This document shows, piece by piece, positions 8,013 through 14,768 of a stretch of 64,000 nt of DNA. The first letter of the stretch is position 1. Each line of letters begins with the position of its first letter. The stretch is from an uncultured Eubacterium sp. (GTDB lineage: Bacteria > Bacillota > Clostridia > Lachnospirales > Lachnospiraceae), in NCBI GenBank assembly GCA_948579355.1, contig CAPAOV010000014.1, forward strand, positions 1-64,000, given 5' to 3'. The position numbers were made by a program, and so were the translations under genes. The notes under the pieces were generated by a model. The model was not told where the DNA came from and made no database searches. It worked only from the letters and a program-made list of their open reading frames with translations.

Positions 8013-9353
8013 ATGATGAGAAGAAAATATGCGGTATGTCTTATTTTATTTACACTATTAGCTGTTTCCGCAGGGGGATGTGGGCGGAAAGAAAACAATA
8101 TATCCCAACAGAATCAGACAGAGAGAACGACTCAAACAGAGAAACCGGCTGAGACAGAGAAGCCAGCTAATTCTGCGTCTCCAACAATGAGTAAAAAAAG
8201 AATAAAAGGCGTTGTTGTGATTGACGAAACAGGAAAGAAGCGTAAATTGAGGCTGGGCGACTTGGATGAGACAGATGCAGGAATTGGCGTTTGTTCATCT
8301 GATTTTATTACAGCTTCCCAAATTTCTGATGGACACTATTACTATTTACACGTGGGGGGAGGAGGTAAATATACGATATATCGGGACAAAAGGGTTGTAG
8401 TAGGACATTTTTTTATAAAAGAGGGAGACGTAGTAGGATTTGCAAAAGCCGGTGAGGACTTTTTGGCTAATATTATGCATGTGGAGGAACATCCGGTGAC
8501 TTTTGATGTGGAAAATATTACATATGATATTGTCCGGATTAATCTGGAGACAGAAAGCGTCGAAGTATTGCTGAAGAATTGTGCAGATTTCGGTAATGTA
8601 GGTGACGAAAGAATCAATGTCGACGATATCATGTTTTATAGGGGAAGCATGTACTATGATTCCAGAGAAGACGTGCAATGGGAAGCGGGAGGAGAATACG
8701 AACCGGGAGCTTTTCTGATAAGCCGGAATTTGGATAACATAGAGCAGCAAAATAAAATGACCTGTACAGAACAGATGAATGAAGCGAAACCGTACCTGAC
8801 ATTTGTAGACGGGAAAATATTGTATGGAAAGCAAAAGGGGAAAGAAGTATCTTTGTATATGTTTGATTTAGAGACCCGAGAGCAGACGGACCTGATACGA
8901 TACAAGAGAAAAAAAGCATACGTGCGATATTCAACTTCTTCGTATGATAGTGTTCTCCTGTCGGTGGATAACGATTATATTTATTGTCAGGACATGGCAA
9001 TTCCGCGCAAGGGTGGGAAAATGCAGCCGCTGTTGAAAAATGCACTGAGGAATTTGAATGGTGGTGAAATTATATTTTCCAGCAATAAAAAATATATCTT
9101 TTATTTGGATAAAAAATATAAATTACACCGAATAGATAAAAAGACCGGACAGGATATTCGTATCGGAGATAAGAAGTTGATGTCAGTCCAGTGTATGGAG
9201 GACCGGATATATGTAAAAGAGTTACGACATGGCTACTGGGATGAACAACCGGAGAAGCGTCAGGATGTTCTGTATTGTATGAGTTTAGATGGAACGGTTA
9301 AATGGAAGCATACACTGGAAAGGGACAAAGAGGCAGAGATGGATTGGGATTAG
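8013..9353 (+). CDS. lipoprotein with propeller-like repeats
   Basis: The start is taken at ATG 8013 (or 8016), behind AGAGAGGGG. It encodes MMRRKYAVCLILFTLLAVSAGGC, a lipoprotein signal with lipobox SAGGC. A Thr/Glu/Lys/Pro linker with TEKPAETEKPA repeats follows, then about 390 residues of repeated strand units (GHYYYLHVGGGGKYTIYRD, DDIMFYRGSMYYDS, VDGKILYGKQKGKEVSLYMFDLETRE, NKKYIFYLDKKYKLHRIDKKTG), much like the DUF5050-type surface propellers. Total length is 446 residues. The gene is anchored to the outer face of the membrane. It is similar in style to the protein at 6563 and may share its origin. There is no enzymatic motif; a binding or sensing role is plausible but unproven. Confidence 0.7.
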   Translation: MMRRKYAVCLILFTLLAVSAGGCGRKENNISQQNQTERTTQTEKPAETEKPANSASPTMSKKRIKGVVVIDETGKKRKLRLGDLDETDAGIGVCSSDFITASQISDGHYYYLHVGGGGKYTIYRDKRVVVGHFFIKEGDVVGFAKAGEDFLANIMHVEEHPVTFDVENITYDIVRINLETESVEVLLKNCADFGNVGDERINVDDIMFYRGSMYYDSREDVQWEAGGEYEPGAFLISRNLDNIEQQNKMTCTEQMNEAKPYLTFVDGKILYGKQKGKEVSLYMFDLETREQTDLIRYKRKKAYVRYSTSSYDSVLLSVDNDYIYCQDMAIPRKGGKMQPLLKNALRNLNGGEIIFSSNKKYIFYLDKKYKLHRIDKKTGQDIRIGDKKLMSVQCMEDRIYVKELRHGYWDEQPEKRQDVLYCMSLDGTVKWKHTLERDKEAEMDWD

Positions 9354-9476
9354 ATGGTTTTCCCACGCACTTTAAGTTTTGCAGTTATAAGTCCGCTTCT
9401 ATTAGCGGAAAGGGTGCTAGAATGCCAGAGTATAGTACAGCGTAATGGGGAGAATAAAACAGTTGATAAAGTATCG

Positions 9477-9505
9477 TTGAAAAGAAACGCAAAATAATGT
9501 ATAAT
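9477..9505 (+). promoter_or_regulatory. promoter of the response regulator-kinase operon
   Basis: TTGAAA at 9477-9482 and TATAAT at 9500-9505 are separated by 17 bases, about 85 bases before the response regulator start. This fits a housekeeping sigma-A promoter. Confidence 0.75.
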
Positions 9506-9590
9506 AATATTGGAAATTTTTGGAATCAGAATACATTCTATTAAATAGTTGAATTTATTCATGGGTTAAAAGACAGTTTGGGAAAATGAA

Positions 9591-10331
9591 ATGAAACAGA
9601 TACTTGTATTAGAGGATAACGAACACACACGGAACAGGTTGGTTAAGATACTGAAATCTTTGGAGCAGAAAGTAAATGTATTTGCTTTCTCGAATCAGGA
9701 GGAAGCTTTCGGCTGCGCAATGATGCACCGGATAGATTTATTTCTGGTGGATATTATTCTTTGTCCAAAGGAGAAAAATGACTTTTCAGGAATCAGTTTT
9801 GTGGAGAGAATCAGAGAATGTGCTTCCTGCTCGGCAGAAGTTGTTTTTATTACGAGCATTGCAGGATTAGAGGTTGATTTACTGCACCGTGTACATTGCT
9901 ATGATTATATTGAAAAGCCAATAGATGAAGAGCGGATTAAAAGGATTGTCAGCGAGATACTTAATCGTGGCGAGAAAGCATCCAAATTGCCGGAACGTAT
10001 TTATTTAAGAAACAATGGGATTTGCTTTCCGATTGATGTAACTGAAATCCGATATGTACTGAATCAAAATAGGATAATGTATGTTTATACTGCGGAAGAA
10101 TGTATTGAAGTTCCAAACCTGACATTAAAGCGGTTTTTAGAACAAGTCAGAGACTCTATTTTTCTTTCCCCGTTAAAGGGGGTGGCAGTTAATATTGCCC
10201 ACATAGAGTCTGTTGACTATGTCAATCAATTTATTTATCTGAAAGGGATAAAGGAACCGGTCAGTATGGGCTCCGTTATGAAAAAGCGCTTTCGTAATGA
10301 GTATGAAGCATACATAAAACGAGGGTACTAG
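9591..10331 (+). CDS. LytTR-family response regulator (AgrA-like)
   Basis: The 246-residue protein has an N-terminal receiver domain (about 1-125) with the acidic pair E8/D9, phosphoacceptor D54 (in FLVDII), the switch Thr in VFITSIAG and the conserved Lys in YIEKPID. The C-terminal half (about 140-246) is a LytTR DNA-binding domain: IYLRNNGICFPIDVTEIRYV, ECIEVPNLTLKRFLEQV, FLSPLKGVAVNIAHIESVDY. It lies 4 bases before the kinase gene, and agrD/agrB converge on the pair from the right. This is the composition of an agr quorum-sensing system, in which the kinase senses the peptide and this protein activates transcription. Targets are not known; the direct repeats upstream of agrB are one candidate. 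Confidence 0.9.
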   Translation: MKQILVLEDNEHTRNRLVKILKSLEQKVNVFAFSNQEEAFGCAMMHRIDLFLVDIILCPKEKNDFSGISFVERIRECASCSAEVVFITSIAGLEVDLLHRVHCYDYIEKPIDEERIKRIVSEILNRGEKASKLPERIYLRNNGICFPIDVTEIRYVLNQNRIMYVYTAEECIEVPNLTLKRFLEQVRDSIFLSPLKGVAVNIAHIESVDYVNQFIYLKGIKEPVSMGSVMKKRFRNEYEAYIKRGY

Positions 10332-10335
10332 AGAA

Positions 10336-11589
10336 ATGAAAATAACGTATTTACTATTAGCGACGACTACTGTTTTAGAATTATTAAGTAGTACTTTTGT
10401 AGTGAATGGGTTGGTGGGGAAAGAGAAGACAATTCCGATTTTTAAGACTTCTATATTTATAGTGGCAACAGTTGCTTATATTCTTATGCTGCCGGATACT
10501 TTGACGACAGGGAGTTATCTGCTGTTTCTGCTATATATAAAGTGGTCTTATAATGAATCATGGAAAAATAGTCTGATTACGTTAATACTATGTATAATTT
10601 TAGTCGGCCTTGTAGAATTAGTAAGCTTTTTTCCTTTTGCATTTATTATGCATGGATGGCTATCGGATATAATGAATAATCTGTTTGCTTCATCATGTAG
10701 TGTAATTCTTTGTTTTGCTGTGGCAAGATGTATTCCGATTCAGCATTTGAAAAATTGGTGTGAAAAGAAAGAAGTTACTTATATTGCAGTGGTATTTTTT
10801 AGTCTGCTTCTAATGCTGACTACGATTATTAATTTTAAGATGACATTAGAGCTGGACGTAGGTGATTACATTTATATTACGGCCTGTGTTGTATTAATGT
10901 GGTTGTTAGTAGTCCGGCTGATGAGATATCGGTACGAAGAGAAGATTCGAAAAAAGTACTTTGATGCGTTCTGTAGTGTCATTGACCAAATGAAGAGACG
11001 TCAGCACAAATTCCGAAATCAGATGGATGTCGTTTATTCGTTACATAGGTTGTGCGATGATTATGACACACTTGTTGAGGAACAGAAGAAGTATTTAGGT
11101 AAGCTGGTTGATTATGAAATGCCCACGGATGTATTGGTGTTAGAGAATCCAATTATTATTGCGCATATTTTTGAAAAGATAGCGGAGGCGCAGGAAGCGG
11201 GACTGCGAGTCAGAATGAAACTTTCATGCAGTCTGGCAAATTGTGACATTGATGATATACATATGATTGAGATATTGGGAACATTTTTAGATAATGCGAT
11301 TCAGGACATGATAGCGACGGAGCAGAAAGAGTTTTTGTATATTGAAGCAAAATATGAGAATGGCATCATAATTCGGGTTGCCAACCCGCATAGAAAGATG
11401 AAGAATCAGGAAATACAGCAGATGTTTGAGGACGGATATAGCACAAAAGGAGAAGGACGAGGAATTGGTTTGTATCACGTAAGAAAATTAGTTCAGAAAT
11501 ATAAAATAGATTTAGCAGTAGAAAATCAGAATCAGGGAGAACAAAACTACATTTGTTTTTCAATAATAATGAAAGAAAGCACTCTGTGA
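10336..11589 (+). CDS. GHKL sensor histidine kinase (AgrC-like)
   Basis: The 417-residue protein has about six N-terminal membrane helices (residues 1-195), as in peptide-pheromone receptor kinases. A dimerisation helix with the likely phosphorylated His H224 (RRQHKFRNQM) follows, then a GHKL ATPase domain: N-box FLDNAIQDM, and G-box STKGEGRGIGLYHVRKL near the C-terminus. This is the HPK10 arrangement typical of AgrC. The start follows the response-regulator stop by 4 bases (TAG AGAA ATG), so the two are co-transcribed. The likely ligand is the cyclic peptide made from the agrD gene at 11616-11741. The gene ends inside the terminator shared with the opposite strand. Confidence 0.88.
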   Translation: MKITYLLLATTTVLELLSSTFVVNGLVGKEKTIPIFKTSIFIVATVAYILMLPDTLTTGSYLLFLLYIKWSYNESWKNSLITLILCIILVGLVELVSFFPFAFIMHGWLSDIMNNLFASSCSVILCFAVARCIPIQHLKNWCEKKEVTYIAVVFFSLLLMLTTIINFKMTLELDVGDYIYITACVVLMWLLVVRLMRYRYEEKIRKKYFDAFCSVIDQMKRRQHKFRNQMDVVYSLHRLCDDYDTLVEEQKKYLGKLVDYEMPTDVLVLENPIIIAHIFEKIAEAQEAGLRVRMKLSCSLANCDIDDIHMIEILGTFLDNAIQDMIATEQKEFLYIEAKYENGIIIRVANPHRKMKNQEIQQMFEDGYSTKGEGRGIGLYHVRKLVQKYKIDLAVENQNQGEQNYICFSIIMKESTL

Positions 11590-11602
11590 TGGAGTGCTTT
11601 CT
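11574..11602. terminator. bidirectional terminator between the kinase and agrD
   Basis: An 11-bp perfect stem (AGAAAGCACTC, 11574-11584, with 11592-11602) and a 7-base loop overlap the kinase stop codon. T-rich sequence follows rightwards and A-rich sequence lies to the left, so it can serve both convergent units. Confidence 0.8.
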
Positions 11603-11615
11603 CTTATTGTTAATC

Positions 11616-11741
11616 TTATTCTGTCGGAAGTTTTGGCTCGCCAAAGAAAATAAAACTGGCATGTTTTGCGGTCATGATAATGGTTAAGGCTAAGCAAAGT
11701 GAGCACAACTTATACATTTTTGGTGTAAACAGTTTTTTCAT
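11616..11741 (-). CDS. agrD: AgrD-like autoinducing peptide precursor with serine as predicted ring residue
   Basis: The 41-residue peptide starts at ATG 11741 (GGAAAGGAG just upstream); the longer open frame from 11798 is not needed. It has the three AgrD parts: an N-terminal amphipathic/hydrophobic leader (FTPKMYKLCSLCLALTIIM), a core TAKHASFIFF, and an acidic, proline-containing recognition tail GEPKLPTE, which closely resembles the EPKxP-like tails of known AgrD peptides. The core has no cysteine. S29 precedes four residues (F-I-F-F), so the expected product would be a five-residue lactone, S29 to F33, rather than a thiolactone. Serine lactones are known in a few agr-type systems, for example in some staphylococci. 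The gene overlaps agrB by 32 bases, indicating tight co-expression. Confidence 0.85.
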   Translation of the reverse strand: MKKLFTPKMYKLCSLCLALTIIMTAKHASFIFFGEPKLPTE

Positions 11742-12294
11742 AGATTTCTCCTTTCCGCGCGAATTTTGCACATAGTAATTGAAATATTTGTAGCACAATT
11801 ACCCAATAGATAAGTTCTCTATAAGGAAGTGTTTCCAACAAAATCAGTAAACTGGAATAAACGAGCAGAAGAATGATAACACGGTGTGAATATTTTTTTA
11901 CTTCTGCCGCTGTTAATCGAGGACGCATAACGGAAGTAATCGGTCCGGTGATTAAGAATATTCCCAATGAAAGCAACAGTCCAAGCGCCAGATAGCCGTT
12001 GGACAAAGGGTATCTGGAGAGAGCAATTGCCATAACGTAAAAAGCGGAAGTAAATAAGAAACAACTTATATAGTGGGAAAAATGTAATCCTCCGCTGTTG
12101 CATCGTATGGATAGCAGGACGATAGTTGCAATCAGTACTTCATCGGCATACCCCAAAGGAAGCGCTACCAATAATGCGATAAGTAGTTTACTCAATTCAG
12201 AAAAAATTGCTTTAATAGCATAAATAATTCTGCCTGCGTCTAAAGAACTGAATTGAAATTCATCTTGCAGATATGCTTTAAATTTTTTCTCCAC
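11710..12294 (-). CDS. agrB: AgrB-like membrane endopeptidase processing AgrD
   Basis: The 194-residue protein begins at a GTG codon (12294) with GGAGGG 8 bases upstream. It has an amphipathic N-terminus and about five membrane helices. The catalytic residues of AgrB are clear: H71 and C78 within SIRCNSGGLHFSHYISC, with the same seven-residue spacing as in Staphylococcus aureus AgrB, and conserved R64. AgrB cleaves the C-terminal tail of AgrD and forms the cyclic thioester or ester bond. Its stop lies inside agrD. Two direct repeats about 100 bases upstream (12390-12431) may be regulator sites. No strong -35 was found, which would fit activator-dependent expression. Confidence 0.92.
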   Translation of the reverse strand: MEKKFKAYLQDEFQFSSLDAGRIIYAIKAIFSELSKLLIALLVALPLGYADEVLIATIVLLSIRCNSGGLHFSHYISCFLFTSAFYVMAIALSRYPLSNGYLALGLLLSLGIFLITGPITSVMRPRLTAAEVKKYSHRVIILLLVYSSLLILLETLPYRELIYWVIVLQIFQLLCAKFARKGEIYEKTVYTKNV

Positions 12295-12389
12295 AACTGC
12301 AACCCTCCAAGCTGCTGTATATATTAGCAGAGCAAATGCTTCACAGCGATATCACCATAACAGAAAGAACAAGAGAAATGGACATATAT

Positions 12390-12431
12390 TACTAACCGTA
12401 TTCTTTTTTGTGTTAAAAATACTGACCGTAT
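12390..12431. repeat. 12-base direct repeats upstream of agrB
   Basis: TACTAACCGTAT (12390-12401) and TACTGACCGTAT (12420-12431) differ at one position and lie 30 bases apart centre to centre, close to three helical turns. On the agrB-sense strand they read ATACGGTTAGTA and ATACGGTCAGTA, loosely similar to LytTR sites, which are also direct repeats. They lie in the 274-base gap between agrB and the XRE gene. The same gap carries a TATAAT at 12513-12518 that may belong to the XRE gene. Confidence 0.5.
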
Positions 12432-12568
12432 AGTATTTGTTGGAAATATGGAAATTAATGTCGAAAAAATAACGCTTTAGTGATATATGCTCAATTTTTG
12501 GCAAATTAGGGATATAATCAAAAATAGAATCATTTCAACAAGAACAACAAATGATAGGAGGGTGAAAA

Positions 12569-12904
12569 ATGCATATGAATAATTCGCTGGTTGGCCAGCG
12601 TATCAAGGGATTGCGGTTGAAAAAGAAGATGACAAGAGAAGAACTCGCAGAAGCGGCTGATATTTCTGTATCATTTATATACGAGATAGAAACAGGGAAA
12701 AAAGGTTTCTCGGTATGGACATTGAGAAGATTAACGGAAGCGCTAAAAGTAAATCCCGATTACATTATTTATGCAGATGTAACGGAAGACTCAGAAGAGG
12801 CGATTGCGAGAAGAAAGCAGGTAGCATGTTATGATAATTTACTGCATTTACAGAAACTTTTAGCAGAAGCGATGGAAGAGCTTAAAGACGTAATAGACAG
12901 TTAA
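12569..12904 (+). CDS. XRE-family transcriptional regulator
   Basis: The 111-residue protein has a classic N-terminal helix-turn-helix (residues about 9-65): GQRIKGLRLKKKMTREELAEAADISVSFIYEIETG, then SVWTLRRLTEALKVNPDYIIY. The C-terminal tail (about 75-111) is a predicted helix or coiled coil (CYDNLLHLQKLLAEAMEELKDV), possibly for dimerisation. AGGAGGG lies 7 bases before ATG 12569; ATG 12575 is a possible alternative. It is divergent from agrB across a 274-base gap, so it could regulate agrBD or itself, but nothing in the sequence proves this. It ends before a terminator shared with pyrG. Confidence 0.85.
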   Translation: MHMNNSLVGQRIKGLRLKKKMTREELAEAADISVSFIYEIETGKKGFSVWTLRRLTEALKVNPDYIIYADVTEDSEEAIARRKQVACYDNLLHLQKLLAEAMEELKDVIDS

Positions 12905-12916
12905 ACATAATTATGC

Positions 12917-12955
12917 CAGAAAAAGGTGCACGCTTGTTAGCTGCACCTTTTTCTG
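12917..12955. terminator. bidirectional terminator between XRE gene and pyrG
   Basis: A perfect 14-bp stem CAGAAAAAGGTGCA (12917-12930) pairs with 12942-12955 around an 11-base loop. A- and T-rich arms let it act in both directions. Confidence 0.88.
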
Positions 12956-12969
12956 ATTCTGTTTATTAT

Positions 12970-14574
12970 TTATTTTTCAAAATCAATGGCTGCGCCGATA
13001 AAGCCTTTGAATAACGGGTGCGGATGATTTGGTCTGGACTTAAATTCCGGATGCGCCTGTGTGGCAACAAACCATGTGTGGGTAGGAAGTTCAACCATTT
13101 CTACAATGCGTCCGTCTGGAGACAGACCGCAGAGAGACATGCCGTTTTTCTCAAAATCATCCCGATAGTAGTTATTCACTTCATAGCGATGGCGGTGGCG
13201 TTCATGTATCGTCTCCTCACCGTAGAGTTCATATGCCCTGCTTCCTTTGACAAGTACACATGGGTAAGAGCCGAGACGTAATGTGCCGCCAATATCCTCA
13301 ATGCCATTTTGGTCTGGCATCAGATGAATAATCGGATGTGTGGTGGATGGGTCAAGTTCTGCGCTGTGGGCGTCATTCCAGCCAATCACGTTGCGGGCAA
13401 ATTCAACGAGTGACAATTGCATTCCGAGGCAGAGCCCAAGGAATGGGATATTATTCTCCCGGGCATATTGGATGGCGTAAATCTTACCATCGATTCCCCT
13501 GTCGCCGAAGCCGCCGGGAACAAGTATGCCGCTGACGTCGCGGAAGTGTTCGGCCGCATTTTCTGTTGTCACATTTTCGGAATTAATCCATTTAATATTC
13601 ACTTGTGCATTGTGGGCAAAACCACCGTGCTTTAATGCTTCCACGACACTGATATAAGCATCGTGCAGCGCAGTGTATTTTCCAACAAGAGCCACGGTGA
13701 CTTCTTTATTTAGCGTCTTAATTGATTCAACCATATCTTCCCAGCCCTTGATATCCGGCTCCGGACAATCCAAATGCAGGCATTTACATACGGTTTCAGC
13801 AAGATGTTCCTTTTCCATAGCCAGCGGAACTTCGTATAACGTTTCTACGTCAAGGTTCTGGATAACCTGACTGTTTGGCACATTACAGAAGAGAGAAATC
13901 TTATCGCGAATGGCTTTGTCCAACGGAATTTCCGTACGGCAGACAATTATGTCTGGCTGAATACCCATACCTTGCAGTTCCTTTACGCTTGCCTGTGTCG
14001 GTTTGGACTTCAATTCCTGCGAAGCATTTAAGTAAGGCACAAGTGTTACGTGAATCAAAATAGCATTTTCGTGGCCAACATCCAACTGGAACTGGCGGAT
14101 GGCCTCAAGGAATGGCTGACTCTCGATATCTCCCACCGTACCGCCTACTTCAATAATCGCAATCTGCGTTTCTTTGATGCCGTCGTTGCGGTAAAAGCGG
14201 CTTTTCAACTCGTTCGTAATATGAGGGATAACCTGTACGGTGCCGCCGCCATAGTCGCCGCGGCGTTCTTTGGAGAGAACCGACCAGTATACTTTTCCGG
14301 TCGTGACATTACTTTGTTTTGTCAGGCTTTCGTCGATAAATCTCTCATAATGACCGAGGTCTAAGTCTGTTTCGGCTCCGTCGTCGGTGACAAATACCTC
14401 TCCGTGCTGGATGGGATTCATAGTTCCCGGGTCTATATTGATATACGGGTCAAATTTTTGCATTGTCACTTTGTACCCGCGCATTTTCAAAAGTCTGCCA
14501 AGTGAAGCAGCGGTAATTCCCTTTCCCAATCCGGAAACAACGCCGCCTGTTACAAAAACGTACTTTACAGCCAT
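12970..14574 (-). CDS. pyrG: CTP synthase
   Basis: The 534-residue enzyme makes CTP from UTP, ATP and glutamine. The N-terminal synthetase domain begins KYVFVTGGVVSGLGKGITAASLG with the ATP loop, and continues with QKFDPYINIDPGTMNP and DLDLGHYERF. The C-terminal class I glutamine amidotransferase domain carries GLCLGMQ with nucleophile C382, and the His/Glu pair in ATQAHPEF. Length is normal for the family. The start is ATG 14574 with TTAGGAGG upstream. The transcript leader does not start with the G-run used for reiterative attenuation in Bacillus pyrG, so that mode of control is not evident here. It is monocistronic, ending at the shared terminator. Confidence 0.98.
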   Translation of the reverse strand: MAVKYVFVTGGVVSGLGKGITAASLGRLLKMRGYKVTMQKFDPYINIDPGTMNPIQHGEVFVTDDGAETDLDLGHYERFIDESLTKQSNVTTGKVYWSVLSKERRGDYGGGTVQVIPHITNELKSRFYRNDGIKETQIAIIEVGGTVGDIESQPFLEAIRQFQLDVGHENAILIHVTLVPYLNASQELKSKPTQASVKELQGMGIQPDIIVCRTEIPLDKAIRDKISLFCNVPNSQVIQNLDVETLYEVPLAMEKEHLAETVCKCLHLDCPEPDIKGWEDMVESIKTLNKEVTVALVGKYTALHDAYISVVEALKHGGFAHNAQVNIKWINSENVTTENAAEHFRDVSGILVPGGFGDRGIDGKIYAIQYARENNIPFLGLCLGMQLSLVEFARNVIGWNDAHSAELDPSTTHPIIHLMPDQNGIEDIGGTLRLGSYPCVLVKGSRAYELYGEETIHERHRHRYEVNNYYRDDFEKNGMSLCGLSPDGRIVEMVELPTHTWFVATQAHPEFKSRPNHPHPLFKGFIGAAIDFEK

Positions 14575-14633
14575 ATTTTTCCTCCTAAACGATTTCGGTA
14601 ATGAATGTGAAATAAAAAAACAAATATGTTCTA

Positions 14634-14662
14634 AGTATACCCTTTTTAGGAAATGGTTGCAA
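14634..14662 (-). promoter_or_regulatory. pyrG promoter
   Basis: On the minus strand TTGCAA (14662-14657) and TATACT (14639-14634) are 17 bases apart, about 60 bases before the pyrG start. Confidence 0.7.
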
Positions 14663-14696
14663 GAGTCAAATTCACTAATCTTTCACATACTAACCA

Positions 14697-14725
14697 TTGA
14701 TTTATATTACAAAATCTTTTATACT
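14697..14725 (+). promoter_or_regulatory. ftsH promoter
   Basis: TTGATT (14697-14702) and TATACT (14720-14725) with a 17-base spacer lie 44 bases before the ftsH start. It is divergent from the pyrG promoter, with the two -35 boxes about 35 bases apart. Confidence 0.7.
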
Positions 14726-14768
14726 TATTAATTGGAAAAGATTCGCAATAACGAAAGGATACGAATAA

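Noticed and set aside
8346..8834. Long minus-strand frame of 162 codons opposite the lipoprotein gene
   Set aside because: It is a shadow of the plus-strand gene: no ribosome site, odd composition, and the plus frame has a lipobox and repeat structure.
9573..9581. ACAGTTTGG as a LytTR site upstream of the response regulator
   Set aside because: The degenerate nine-base consensus occurs often by chance, and there is no second copy at the right spacing.
11742..11798. Longer AgrD start within agrB
   Set aside because: ATG 11741 has the strong GGAAAGGAG site and gives a peptide of normal length; the upstream 19 codons are agrB in another frame.
14575..14640. Possible pyrG attenuator like that of Bacillus
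   Set aside because: The predicted transcript start lacks the required G-run and no terminator hairpin lies in the leader.
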